64,000 nt of DNA from Clostridia bacterium (GTDB taxonomy: Bacteria; Bacillota; Clostridia; TANB77; CAG-508). The stretch covers positions 1 to 64,000 of the forward strand of contig JAFRCC010000015.1 of the NCBI GenBank assembly GCA_017404545.1, read 5' to 3'. The translations under genes and the position numbers were made by a program. Positions within the stretch are counted from its first letter, which is position 1, and each line of letters opens with the position of its first letter. This document shows positions 43,629 to 53,900 of this stretch, in pieces. Under the pieces are notes generated by a model. The model saw nothing but the letters and a program-made list of their open reading frames with translations, did no database searches and had not been told where the DNA came from.

Positions 43629-43660
43629 AAAAAGATAGAAACTTTAGTTTCTATCTTTTT
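43629..43660. terminator. Terminator shared by tRNA-Ser and the S51 pseudogene
   Basis: AAAGATAGAAACT pairs with AGTTTCTATCTTT; the minus-strand stop codon at 43644 lies in its loop. Confidence 0.8.
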
Positions 43661-44325
43661 CTTTTTCAATTATATTTATACTTCCTTTATCAAAAATATA
43701 ATATGGCTTATTTCCATATACTTCTATTCCTTCATTATGTACATATATTGTATCTTCTTCTGGTAAAGCTACTATCTTTATTTCATTGGATGTATTAGTA
43801 AGAAATATTTTATTTATTTCATTTTTATCTGCTTCTCGATTTGTATAATGGCAAAATATCGCTATCCCATTAAGTATATCTAATCCTTTAGTATTAACTA
43901 ATCCAACATTATTTTCATCCTCACATTCACTAGATTTAATATCGTATCCCATAATAATTGCCCCGGCACTTCCACCAAATACAACACCATCATTTTTTAT
44001 GTATTCTTTTATTTTTTCTATGCAACCTCCCAATTTTAATTCAAATAAGAGTTTATATGTATTTCCTCCTCCGAAAAAAAATTGCACAATAATCGCAAAA
44101 ATCTATATTTTCAAGCTCCATATAGCTCTTTACCATTTCAATGTTTTCTATTCCATATTCACCAAGCTCTTTTTTTATCCAACTATAGCACTCATCGTAT
44201 TTTTCGAGATTCATCGCTATAGGAACATATAATAGTGGTTTGCTTTTATCTATTACTTCACTAAATTTCTGGTAAGCTTCTTTCATTTGCTTTCCAGAAC
44301 CTCCGCCACATAAAAATGCTCTCAT
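43644..44325 (-). pseudogene. S51 peptidase (peptidase E-like), frameshifted
   Basis: Two overlapping minus-strand frames together make one S51 peptidase. The first (44325 to 44053) holds 'MRAFLCGGGSGKQMKEAY' through 'DYCAI'; the second (to 43644) continues with 'FFGGGNTYKLLFELK' and the nucleophile motif 'VVFGGSAGAIIMGYD'. They meet at a run of eight A (plus strand 44074-44081); losing one base restores a single frame of about 227 codons. AAAGGAGTGA precedes ATG 44325. It may be a real mutation, phase variation at the homopolymer, slippage during translation, or a sequencing error. Confidence 0.8.
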
Positions 44326-44355
44326 TTTTGCTATCACTCCTTTCCCCTTTTTACA

Positions 44356-44389
44356 ATTATGAGTAGTATTATACAATACTACTCATAAT
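44356..44389 (-). terminator. Terminator of topA
   Basis: ATTATGAGTAGTATT pairs perfectly with AATACTACTCATAAT (loop ATAC), 15 bases after the topA stop. Confidence 0.8.
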
Positions 44390-44396
44390 TTATCTT

Positions 44397-44445
44397 GTTA
44401 TAGTTTAAGACTTTTTATTTAATGAATTCAAAGAAGGAGTTGTTG
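44397..44445. mobile_element. Probable relic of a fold-back element end, overlapping the topA 3' end
   Basis: 40 of 49 bases match, without gaps, the left end of the 31866-32064 element (GTTA(C/T)AGTTTAA...). It encodes the last ~13 residues and stop codon of TopA. No opposite end or target duplication is visible. Confidence 0.45.
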
Positions 44446-46588
44446 TTTTATTCGTTGTGGATTTCTTTTTTGTTGTTTTCTTTGTAGTCTTTGCTTCCTT
44501 CTTTTTTGTTGTTTTTTTGGTGCTCTTCTTTACCTCTTCTGAAGTCTCTTTTGCAACATCGTCCTTTGGTTCCCACTTTTCTCCAGGTTTTGGTTTATTC
44601 CACGAAATATACTCACATGTTCCTGGATTATTTTCGCATACAAAGAATTTTCTACCTCTCTTTGTTTTCTTTATTTGAACTGTTCCTCCACAAACTGGGC
44701 ATGGAACATCAATCGTTTCTATAATAGGCTTTGCATTTCTACATTCTGGAAATCCTGGACATGCCAAGAATTTTCCATACCTACCATATTTATAAACCAT
44801 CATTTTTCCACATTTCTCACATGGTATATCTGAAACTTCATCAACAAGTTCAACATGTTCAAGCTCTTTTTCTACACGCTCAACATTTTCTTCAAAAGGT
44901 CCATAAAATTCTGCGATAATATTTCTCCAATTTACTTTTCCTTCTGCTATTTCATCGAACTGCTCTTCTATATTGGCTGTAAATTCTACATTAACAACAT
45001 TACTAAAATTTTCGACTAATAGTTTATTAACTATTCTACCAAGCTCTGTTGGAACAAGTTGCTTCTGCTCTTTTTGAATATAGTATCTATCTAAAATGGT
45101 TGAAATTGTTGGAGCATATGTACTTGGTCTACCAATTCCTTTTTCTTCCAAAGCCTTTACAATACTTGCTTCTGTGTATCTTGGTGGTGGCTCTGTAAAA
45201 CTTTGTTTTGTTTCTATTTTTTCATTTTTCAGTTTTTCATTAAGCTCTAAACTTGGTAATAATAGTTCATCGTCTTCTCCTGTATCATTGTCTTTGGTTT
45301 CAACATAAAGTTTCATAAAACCAGCAAACTTAATACTTTGGCCATTTGATTTGAAATTATAATTATTTGCATTAATAGTAACAGCAATTGTATCATATTC
45401 TGCAGTACTCATTTGGCTTGCTATAAATCTATTATATATTAAATTATACAATTTAAATTGATCATTCGTTAACGATTCTTTTACTTTTTCTGGAGTTAAA
45501 TCTATATATGTTGGTCTAATTGCCTCATGCGCATCTTGTGCACCATCTTTTGTTTTATAAAATCTATTTTCGTAGTAAGCTTTTCCATATTTCTCTTCAA
45601 TGTATTTTTTTGCTTCTGCTCTTGCTACATCAGAAATTCTTGTAGAATCTGTTCTCATATATGTTATAAGACCAACTAAACCATGCTCTGGAACCTTAAC
45701 ACCTTCATATAACCCCTGGGCAACAGACATTGTCTTTTTAATTGCAAATCCAAGTTTTCTTGATGCTTCTTGTTGCATAGTACTTGTTGTAAATGGAGGT
45801 GCGGGATTTCTTTTTTTAGTTCCTGTTTTTATATCACTTATCACAAAGTCAGCATTTTTTATATCATTTAATACTTTATCTGTTTGCTCTTTATTTTTAA
45901 GTTCAATTTTATTTCCATCTTTTTCTACAAGTCTAGCTTCAAAAGTTTTTTTAGAGCCTTTTGGTAATAAGTTAGCATAAATATTCCAATATTCTTCTGG
46001 ATCAAAGCTTTCTATCTCATTTTCCCTATCAACAATAAGCTTAACCGCTACAGATTGAACTCTACCTGCAGATAAACCCCTTTTTACCTTTTTCCACAAA
46101 ATTGGACTTATTTTATATCCAACTATTCTATCTAAAGCCCTTCTTGCTTGCTGTGCGTCAAATAAATTTTTGTCAATAGATCTTGGATGTTTAATAGCTT
46201 CTTGAACTGCCCCTTTTGTAATTTCATTAAAAGTTACTCTACATAAGCTTTCTGGAGATATACCTAAAATATATGCCAAATGCCATGCAATTGCTTCCCC
46301 TTCACGATCAGGGTCAGTTGCAAGGTACACAGTTTTTGCAACCTTTGCTTCTTTCTTTAATTTTTTTATAAGCTCAGCTTTTCCTCTAATATTTATATAT
46401 TCAGGTTCGAAATTATTTTCCGTATCAATTCCTAACTTAGATTTTGGTAAATCACGTATATGACCCATAGATGCCATAACTTTAGTACTTCCACCAATAA
46501 ACTTTGTAATAGTGCTAGCCTTTGCTGGAGATTCCACAATAATTAACTTATTTGCCATTCCTTCATTGTATGGTATTCTATATACCAC
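44405..46588 (-). CDS. topA: DNA topoisomerase I (type IA)
   Basis: 727 residues from GTG 46588 (GGAG upstream), or 718 from ATG 46561; the family usually begins at 'ANKLIIVESPAKASTI', favouring the second. Toprim domain with 'ATDPDREGEAIAWH', active-site Tyr in 'GLITYMRTDSTRIS', then two zinc-ribbon-like modules ('CEKCGKMMVYKYGRYGKFLACPGFPEC', 'CPVCGGTVQIKKTKRGRKFFVCENNPGTC') and a Lys/Thr-rich tail. It relaxes negative supercoils. The final 13 residues ('TPSLNSLNKKS' region) come from sequence resembling a mobile element end. Confidence 0.96.
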   Translation of the reverse strand: MVYRIPYNEGMANKLIIVESPAKASTITKFIGGSTKVMASMGHIRDLPKSKLGIDTENNFEPEYINIRGKAELIKKLKKEAKVAKTVYLATDPDREGEAIAWHLAYILGISPESLCRVTFNEITKGAVQEAIKHPRSIDKNLFDAQQARRALDRIVGYKISPILWKKVKRGLSAGRVQSVAVKLIVDRENEIESFDPEEYWNIYANLLPKGSKKTFEARLVEKDGNKIELKNKEQTDKVLNDIKNADFVISDIKTGTKKRNPAPPFTTSTMQQEASRKLGFAIKKTMSVAQGLYEGVKVPEHGLVGLITYMRTDSTRISDVARAEAKKYIEEKYGKAYYENRFYKTKDGAQDAHEAIRPTYIDLTPEKVKESLTNDQFKLYNLIYNRFIASQMSTAEYDTIAVTINANNYNFKSNGQSIKFAGFMKLYVETKDNDTGEDDELLLPSLELNEKLKNEKIETKQSFTEPPPRYTEASIVKALEEKGIGRPSTYAPTISTILDRYYIQKEQKQLVPTELGRIVNKLLVENFSNVVNVEFTANIEEQFDEIAEGKVNWRNIIAEFYGPFEENVERVEKELEHVELVDEVSDIPCEKCGKMMVYKYGRYGKFLACPGFPECRNAKPIIETIDVPCPVCGGTVQIKKTKRGRKFFVCENNPGTCEYISWNKPKPGEKWEPKDDVAKETSEEVKKSTKKTTKKKEAKTTKKTTKKKSTTNKTTTPSLNSLNKKS

Positions 46589-46725
46589 AGCTCTCCTTTC
46601 AATTTTTTCCGTTATTTTATCATAGACCAGTTTAATTAAATTTTCAATACCCTATAGAGAAAAAATAATAACAAAAAACGACATATATATAATTAGCCAA
46701 AAAATATAAGAATGCCATTGTAAGT

Positions 46726-46767
46726 TGAACCCTATATGTTATACAAAAATTTAACATATAGGGTTCA
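46726..46767. terminator. Very strong hairpin
   Basis: TGAACCCTATATGTTA pairs perfectly (16 bp) with TAACATATAGGGTTCA. It follows the minus-strand gene ending at 46786. No T run on either side, so termination is likely but not classical. Confidence 0.65.
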
Positions 46768-46785
46768 TTACTTAAGAGATACTTT

Positions 46786-47064
46786 TTATATATCAAAATC
46801 ATTTCTTAGTTTTTCATATTTATCTGGCTGTATCAAAGATGTGTACACATCTCTAAGTTCCTCTTTTTTTACGAGTTTACTTAATATTTTAAGAGCTTCT
46901 TCTAATGGTATCTGAAAAAAGATTGCAGGGTTCTCATCAAATATTTCCTTTATCTTTTCATGTATAAGTATTTCTTTTTGAATATTTACATCTGAATTAT
47001 TTAGCACTTTTTTATATTCTTCTAATTTATCTTCATTAATTTTCTTTAATTCATCAAAAGTCAT
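46786..47064 (-). CDS. Hypothetical small helical protein
   Basis: About 92 residues, charged and helical, with an 'ILIHEKIKEIFDENPAIFFQIPLEEALKILSKL' middle. No recognised family. ATG 47064 (GTAGGTAA upstream) starts four bases after the stop of the large transglutaminase-fold gene; an alternative ATG at 47088 would overlap it. They are almost surely cotranscribed and perhaps act together. Confidence 0.55.
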   Translation of the reverse strand: MTFDELKKINEDKLEEYKKVLNNSDVNIQKEILIHEKIKEIFDENPAIFFQIPLEEALKILSKLVKKEELRDVYTSLIQPDKYEKLRNDFDI

Positions 47065-47068
47065 ATTA

Positions 47069-48790
47069 TTACCTACTTTCATCATCATTTTGTGTTTTAC
47101 TTAAGTCTTGAGCTACATCATTAAAAGTTTGAGATTCTCCCAAATGAACTTTTGAAGGCGGATCTTCATTCATAACAATTTCAGGTATACCTTCTATTTC
47201 TTTGTATTTTTCATCTATCTTTATTCTACTCAATGCTCCATCTTTAATCTGTGCTAGAAGCTCTTCTTTAGTTGTTTTAATAAATTGATGTGTATTTTGG
47301 TCAAACCTAAGAAAAGCATAATCATTACCTGCCTTTTTACCATCTTCTAAAAATTGACCTCTGTAAATTGAAATTACTGGAACCACGTTACAATCCTTAT
47401 ATAAGTTTTCATATAGGGCTACATCTACGCTTGCTCTTTTTTGCTCTTCATATGATAGTATATTATAAAATAGATGATTTAAATAGCCTAAGCTCTCAAT
47501 ATTATCAAGCTTTGCATTTTTCATAATATCATTTATATAGTTAAGCTTGATGGCTATGCTCTTCAAGCTATCTGTATTCTCCTCTAACCCAAAAAAAGAA
47601 TCCGTTAAATTTTCTTTATTATCTATAAGTTCTATCAATTCATCTAATTTTGACTTATCCTGATATACTAAATAATCATTTCCTGAATAATCACTTTTTA
47701 GCACACCAAGCTCTTTTTTGATTTCAACTTTTGTATCTTTATAATCAAATACTTCAAAACCAGCTGGTCTAGCCCCTAACCTTGCTCTAACCAAATCAGT
47801 CAACCTCGAATTATCATCGTTTGAATGAGTTTGGTTTGTTGCATCAGCCTTTATTTTATTTCCCTCATGGTAGGCAACTACATATCTATGTTTTCCATCT
47901 TCAGCAATATATACTTCCATCCCAATTTTTTCTAAAAAATATCCATATAGCTCCGACCAGGTTTTGCAAGCTACGCTGTTATTTTCTTTACTAACATCGT
48001 CCGGATCTTTATAGTATATAGACTTAGCAAATTCATTATCTAAATCCTGATTCAAGGCAAAGAAAGCAGAGCTATATTTCACATTTTTATTTAATTCATT
48101 GTATATTGCATATGCCAATTCTATACCTTTTAGGTTTGGATCTATATTTTTCATAATAAGCTCTTCAAATTTTGGATTTATTTGTATTTTTGCATCTAGC
48201 CTAGTTAAGCTACTTTTTTCTCTAATTTTGTTTATAATGCAAATACGCCTACTCTCATCTTCTGGTGAAAATCTAACTCTATGAAATAATTTATCTAATT
48301 GATTACAAATATAATTATTCAATACATCTAGTGGCACATTTGCGAAAGAATCTTTAGCGTTCAGGTACTCAATAAACGTGCTCTCATCTGTTATAATACT
48401 TCTAGCAATATTGTATAATTCTTTTTTAGAGCCCTTATCACTCGATTTTTTCAATTTTTGTTTCGGCTCTTCTGGATAATAGTCCAATTTTAATATATTC
48501 TTAATTCTGCGACGTTGCTTACTCGAGAACTTAACACCATTTTCATCCATAAATTTAGCATAGGCTTTTATTCCCTGAATGTAGTCAATTTGCTCTACTC
48601 CATCACCAAACAAAGATTGAAATTCTTTATAATTCATAAACTTTTTATATGTTTCTGGATTATTAATTATCTCTTCAACTTCATTTATTGTTACTATCCT
48701 CATTGTTCTATCTAAATCAATATTATTCTCACCTAGTTTTGGCGCCTTACTTCTATGTATCAAATCTTTAAAAAAATCTAATATCCTCAT
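47069..48790 (-). CDS. Large transglutaminase-fold protein
   Basis: 573 residues. The centre (about 220-320) has 'NSVACKTWSELYGYFLEKIGMEVYIAEDGKHRYVVAYHEGNKIKADATN', that is Cys275, His301 (or His308) and Asp316, the transglutaminase-like triad order. The N-terminal ~200 and C-terminal ~250 residues are helical, charged and unassigned; there is no signal peptide or membrane helix. The size is well above usual single-domain members. AAGGTGAAGGG precedes ATG 48790. It is the third such fold in the window and is paired with a small helical protein (46786-47064). Role unknown. Confidence 0.65.
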   Translation of the reverse strand: MRILDFFKDLIHRSKAPKLGENNIDLDRTMRIVTINEVEEIINNPETYKKFMNYKEFQSLFGDGVEQIDYIQGIKAYAKFMDENGVKFSSKQRRRIKNILKLDYYPEEPKQKLKKSSDKGSKKELYNIARSIITDESTFIEYLNAKDSFANVPLDVLNNYICNQLDKLFHRVRFSPEDESRRICIINKIREKSSLTRLDAKIQINPKFEELIMKNIDPNLKGIELAYAIYNELNKNVKYSSAFFALNQDLDNEFAKSIYYKDPDDVSKENNSVACKTWSELYGYFLEKIGMEVYIAEDGKHRYVVAYHEGNKIKADATNQTHSNDDNSRLTDLVRARLGARPAGFEVFDYKDTKVEIKKELGVLKSDYSGNDYLVYQDKSKLDELIELIDNKENLTDSFFGLEENTDSLKSIAIKLNYINDIMKNAKLDNIESLGYLNHLFYNILSYEEQKRASVDVALYENLYKDCNVVPVISIYRGQFLEDGKKAGNDYAFLRFDQNTHQFIKTTKEELLAQIKDGALSRIKIDEKYKEIEGIPEIVMNEDPPSKVHLGESQTFNDVAQDLSKTQNDDESR

Positions 48791-49184
48791 TTGCCCTTCA
48801 CCTTTTCTTTGGTTTAATTTAAGTTACACCTAATATGCAACTTGCATCTATATTGTTAAAAATTTTTATCCGTCTCTGTTTAACATTACAATAATTGTAC
48901 CACATTACAATTTAAATTCAACTTTTTTGTTCAGAAACAGAAGAACAATAGCATGCATTTAACATTGGCAATAATATAATTTTTTTCTTTGCCCGCGTTT
49001 TATTGTTCGTGCACGAAAAATTGCTATGCAATTTTCCTGTATAATATTGGCAAAGCCTTTATATTATAGGAATTTTGGAGAGATTTTTTATAATATGAAA
49101 AAACAACCCATCAGGAAAGCTCTTAAGAGCCTACTGATGGGTTGTTTTACTGCTAAAAAACTGTGCACAATTTTTTAACTTTTC
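48791..49184. other. Gene-free stretch with promoters and a palindrome
   Basis: 394 bp. A likely minus-strand promoter for the 48790 gene: TTGAAT - 16 bases - TACAAT within 48896-48925. A perfect 12-base palindrome TTCGTGCACGAA at 49006-49017. A plus-strand TATAAT at 49040-49045 and a 27-codon frame (49095-49178) that overlaps the rpsT terminator; too weak to call as a gene. Confidence 0.5.
49100..49148 (-). terminator. Terminator of rpsT
   Basis: AAAACAACCCATCAG pairs perfectly with CTGATGGGTTGTTTT, with an inner GCTCTTAAGAGC palindrome; followed on the minus strand by TTTTTTC. Confidence 0.85.
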
Positions 49185-49451
49185 TTACGCATTAGCTGCA
49201 TTTAATTTTTTTGCTAAATTAGCTTTTTTTCTAGCTGCTGTGTTCTTTGCTAAAACACCCTTTGTCCAAGCTTGATCTATTTTCTTTGTAGCTTCTGAGA
49301 ATAAAGCTTTTTTCTCTTCTGCTGTACCATTTTCTAAAGATTGTTCGAATTTTTTAACAGCTGATTTATATCCTGATTTAATCATGTTGTTTCTTTCAGT
49401 TTTAGTTTTGATAACAGAAACACGTTTGATTGCTGATTTAATATTTGGCAT
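49185..49451 (-). CDS. rpsT: Small ribosomal subunit protein bS20
   Basis: 88 residues, basic. 'PNIKSAIKRVSVIKTKTERNNMIKSGYKSAVKKF' and the Lys-rich 'KKIDQAWTKGVLAKNTAARKKANLAKKLNAA' are typical of S20. It binds 16S rRNA early in 30S assembly. ATG 49451 has AAAGGAGGTG upstream; the frame reaches 49460 but those codons lie in the spacer. Single gene with own terminator. Confidence 0.97.
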   Translation of the reverse strand: MPNIKSAIKRVSVIKTKTERNNMIKSGYKSAVKKFEQSLENGTAEEKKALFSEATKKIDQAWTKGVLAKNTAARKKANLAKKLNAANA

Positions 49452-49594
49452 GTGTAGCACCTCCTTTTACATATCTCTCACTATTAACAGAAGCTATTCT
49501 ACCACAACTAGCAATATATTGCAAGTATTTAAACGTAAATATTTAAATTTGTCTCATGAACTAAGCTAAAATCTATTGCACTTGCCCCACAAAA

Positions 49595-49630
49595 AAAGAG
49601 CATTTGCTCAAAAATGCTAAAATGCTCTTT
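49595..49630 (-). terminator. Terminator of the Rpn-type gene
   Basis: AAAGAGCATTT pairs with AAATGCTCTTT, nine bases after the stop at 49639. Confidence 0.8.
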
Positions 49631-49638
49631 CTTATTTG

Positions 49639-50529
49639 TTATTCATTTTTTAATGCATCAATTTCTTCTTCCGATAGACCTGTTGCTTCGATTATTATTT
49701 TTGTATCTACATTTTGTACTAATAACTTTTTTGCTATTTCAATTGATTTCTTTTTAGTCCCCTCTTTTATTCCTTCCTCTTTTCCTTCTCTGTATCCAGA
49801 ACTCCTTATTGAATTTTGATCTAGTATATACTTTAATCTTAGTTCTGCAAGCTCCATTTCATGTTTATCCTGTAACACTTCATCATATCGCTCCTGCGCT
49901 TCTCTTATTGCTTCTTTCGTCTCAATTGTTTCATTATCATCATATTCAGTAATCATAATCTTCACCTCTGGATTCTTTATAAACTCTGCCCAAAGATTAA
50001 GTCTTTCCTTATTAGTATTATTTACATATCGAGTTAACTTTGGTAGTTCAATTATATAAATCTCCATTGCATCTGTCAATATTACTTCTGGATAATTTTC
50101 TTCCCTAAAATTCCATTTTGTTGCATACTTTGGTACCTTTTCTATATTTTTTATTTCAAAATCAGTTATCAAAATGGCAATTGTTTTCCTTAAATTTGCA
50201 TACTGTTCTCCAGCAGATATAGCTTTTTTATACTCACTACTCATATAAAATAGAATTCTTTTATCTATGTCGTCCTGCTGAACAACTTGCATCTCGATAT
50301 TACACTGAGTATTCCCATTTATCACTGCTTTTATATCCATTATTCCCATCTTATCATTCATAATATCTTTTTCTGTTATTATATTATTATCTAACGATAC
50401 ATTACTTATCTTCTGCAAAAATAAATCTCGCAAAAACACTTTCGTAACGTGTTCTTGTCCTACATAACCAAAAGTTCTTTTAAATAAATAATCATTTGTT
50501 AAATCGTATTTGCTCTTATTATTTTCCAT
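49639..50529 (-). CDS. Rpn-type PD-(D/E)XK nuclease (transposase_31-like)
   Basis: 296 residues. 'DLTNDYLFKRTFG' start, and the nuclease core 'GIMDIKAVINGNTQCNIEMQVVQ' (Asp65, Glu79, Gln81), followed by 'RILFYMSSEYKKAISAGEQYANLRKTIAILITDF' identify the recombination-promoting nuclease/PD-(D/E)XK transposase family. Members promote RecA-independent recombination or act in phage defence; they are not classical IS transposases and no terminal repeats flank it. The C-terminus is a coiled-coil plus 'GLSEEEIDALKNE'. AGAAGGGAAG precedes ATG 50529. Two hairpins in its leader (50543-50573). Confidence 0.88.
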   Translation of the reverse strand: MENNKSKYDLTNDYLFKRTFGYVGQEHVTKVFLRDLFLQKISNVSLDNNIITEKDIMNDKMGIMDIKAVINGNTQCNIEMQVVQQDDIDKRILFYMSSEYKKAISAGEQYANLRKTIAILITDFEIKNIEKVPKYATKWNFREENYPEVILTDAMEIYIIELPKLTRYVNNTNKERLNLWAEFIKNPEVKIMITEYDDNETIETKEAIREAQERYDEVLQDKHEMELAELRLKYILDQNSIRSSGYREGKEEGIKEGTKKKSIEIAKKLLVQNVDTKIIIEATGLSEEEIDALKNE

Positions 50530-50907
50530 TTTCTTCTTCCCTTCTAATACTTTTTCGTATTAGAGCTAGCTCTTTGTTCATTATTTTTTATTGAAATTTT
50601 TGGATGATTCTCCAAAGAATTAAAACATACATAGATTTAAATTTTCTTGATCAAAAAAAACATAGAAAGCACCTATACAAATTTGTATAAGCGCCCCTTA
50701 AATTATTTATAATTTTATATTAGTTTTTCACCTTTTTCAAGCAAAATCGTTCGTCAAATTTCGAGCTTATTTTCCTAGCATAAATAAGCCTGTCCCAAGT
50801 GACACTAATTTGTGTCAATGTCCCCCGTCCCAACCGACAGAAAAAGGAGGCGATTCTTTCGCCTCCTTCTTTTTTTATATTAGTTTGCTACATTCCTTAT
50901 TAGCTTA
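50530..50907. other. Gene-free stretch with hairpins and a REP-like sequence
   Basis: 378 bp. TCTAATAC/GTATTAGA (50543-50564) and AGAGCTAGCTCT (50562-50573) overlap, so only one can form. TATACAAATTTGTATA (50674-50689) is a perfect palindrome. A REP-like block with TGACAC/GTGTCA (50800-50817) and GTCCC repeats lies at 50790-50835. The terminator of the giant gene is at 50844-50868. Confidence 0.6.
50844..50868 (-). terminator. Terminator of the giant surface protein gene
   Basis: AAGGAGGCGA pairs with TCGCCTCCTT, T-rich on the right; 40 bases after the stop at 50908. Confidence 0.85.
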
Positions 50908-53900
50908 TTATTTTCTTCTTGCAACGCAGATTGCAATACCGATTGTTGATAATATTACTAATGAAATGTATACTAATACATTATCACCTGTCTTAATGCT
51001 TCTTACAATGTTACCAACTGTTTGTGCTATTGTCTTTTCTTTCTCTTCGTATACGATTTGGTGTGCTGCTGAAGATTCATTATCTATTTCATCCTCATCT
51101 TCAAATCCTGCTTCGTTTCTTGTTTCGATTATTTGAGCTATATCAGTTATTGCCTCAAAGCTCTTCTCCTCAGCTACCCAATCAAGTGCGATTTGATATA
51201 CAACGCTATCTCCAACATCAAGTTCTTCAACATCTACAAGTAATGTACCGTCTCTTTCGACCCAACCTTCACTTGTACTTGCGAACTTCATTTCTGTTGG
51301 TATACTAGCTCTAACTGTAGCACTACCAGGAATATCACCTGTATTCTTAACAGTTACTGCGTAGAATACGCGGACATTAGAAGCCCTATTCTTAAGTGTG
51401 AATTTCTCAAATTTACCATCACCAACGTCGATAAACTCATCATCAACTTTTATAGCAGTAATCTTTTCTTCTACAGCTAAGTTGAATTTTAATTTTCTAT
51501 ATTTGTAGTAAACATGTTTTACTTCTTCTGAAAATTCACCTTTTATTTCGCCCTCGCTTGAATCTAGTACATAGAACTTGATATCTTTAGCTGTTGTTTC
51601 ATATTTTTGACCAGGTTTACCTGTAAGAACTGTATCATCAGCTATTGATTCTTCTGTATCAACATCTATGTAGTGAACAATAACTTTTCCGTAGATTCCT
51701 ACGCTAGATGTATGATCATCTTCTACGCTCTCCTCTACACTTGTTCTATCAAGCTTAATGTTTGCTGTTGCAACATTTCTAAGCTCAGATTCATTTACGT
51801 CTAAATCAACATATTCAACTGCAATATTCTTAACTATGCTAATAGCTTTGCTTCCGTTTGCATAAGTATCGATGTTTTCTACCTCTTCTACCCATGTAAT
51901 TGTCTTAGCATCACTATCGTAAACACCACCATCTAGGTTAGATGTTTGAACGTTTATTTCGTATGGTAATGTATCTACAATCGTAACAGTTGCCTTTCCA
52001 ACGAAATCTTTAACTGTAGCCTTGTATTCAAGTTTGTAATTTAATAATTCTTTAGATTTTGTAATTGTCTCAGGTCCAGTTTTCTTAATTTCATCATCCT
52101 CAACTATTGGATTGTTTAATTTGTAAGTATTTGTAATAATTCTTCCATTTATAGATTTAATGTAGTTGTTATCCACAACTTGCTCATCAACTGTGTATGA
52201 TTTCTCATTTCCTAATCTGTCATATTTTGCAAGACCTGTGAATGTGTATGCCCAACCTTCGTTAGATGTTGTATTACCAGAAACTTCGTGAGTATCAACC
52301 TCAGCACCTGTTTCATCAGATAATACAAGTACTATTGAACTTGGTCTTACATTATCTCTATTGTTTGTATCATCCCAAAGTTTTACAGCTTCAACATTTA
52401 CTGTATCGTCTGGTACAACAAACTCATTTGTAATTGTTATTACATCATTTGACTTGCTGTTGCCTGATTCCTCGTAGTAGATAGAATCACAATTTTCAAC
52501 AGCTGTGTAGTTTATTTCATTGTTTCTACTATTGTATTTTGGTAAGTTTTCAAATTCATGTGACCAACCATTTGAAGCATTTAATGTAGCCTGACCAACA
52601 ACTGCTGAACCGTTCTTTAATTCAACACTTACTGATGTAGGTCTCTTTCCAGCTTCGTTATCGTTGTCATCCCATACCTTTGTTACTGTTACATTTACTT
52701 TTTCAGTTAGTGGTGTGAATGTATTTGTAAATGTAATTGTTTTAATTCCACTTACAACATTTGTTTCACTTTCTTGTGCATAATTTACGTCACTGAAGTT
52801 TTCAACTGCTGTATATACAATCTCATCACCTGTTGTACTATTGTACTTTCTTAATCCAGTAAATGTATGCTCCCATACATTATCAGAAGTCTTGTCACTA
52901 TCTGTTAATGTATATTTGTTTCCATTTGAAAGCTCTACCTCTAGTGATCCAGGACGTTTTTCAGCTTCGTTGCTGTTATCATCCCAAACCTTAACAACTT
53001 TAACGCTTACTGTATCTGCAGGAATTGCAAATTCATTTGTAATTGTTATTGTGTTTGTTTGTGCATTTAGCACATTTGATTTTTCAGAATAATAAATGCT
53101 ATCAGAATTTACCTCTCTTACAGAATATGAGAACTTGTTTCCATTTTCGTCATATACTGGTAAGTTGCTAAATACTGTACTCCAGTTTTCATTTGTAATT
53201 GTTATACTATTTCCAACTGCTGTACGGTTTGCATACAATTGAACATCAATTGATTCAGGTCTCTTTCCTGCTGCGTTATTATTATCATCCCAAGCTTTTA
53301 CAACTGTTAAGTTGATTTTGTCGTCTGGAACGCTGAATGTATTTGTTATTGTAATCTTATTGTTTGCATCTATTGCCCCTACTTCTGCAGTATAGAAAAT
53401 TGACTCGAAATCTTCTTCAGCTACATAATTAATTGGGTTGTTGTATCTATCATATTTTGGTAATTCAAACGTATGTGACCATGTGTTTGAATCTGTATCA
53501 AGCTTATCTTCTGATGTGTATGAATATGTATCTTCAATGTTATTTCCATTTAAGATAGAGATATCAAGACTTTCTGGTCTCTTTGATGCACTATTGCTGT
53601 TATCATCCCAAACTTTTTCAACAGTAATTTGTACCTTCTCTTGTGATGGTATAAATCTGTTTGTAAGTTCTATTGTGATGTTTCCATTTGCATCATTTGA
53701 TGTTACAGAATCAACTAATTGATAATTTCTTTGATCAGCGTTTGACATATTTTCACTTGCTGTATACGCAATAACGTTTCCGTTTGCATCATATTTTGGT
53801 AATCCTGTAAATGTATGTGACCATTCGTTATCATCGCTTAAATCATAATCATCACCATTAGATAGCTCTACATTTAATGATTGTGGACGTTTGCTTGCAG

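Noticed and set aside
49639..50529. Insertion sequence transposase
   Set aside because: The protein belongs to the Rpn/PD-(D/E)XK nuclease group, and no terminal inverted repeats or target duplications were seen around it.
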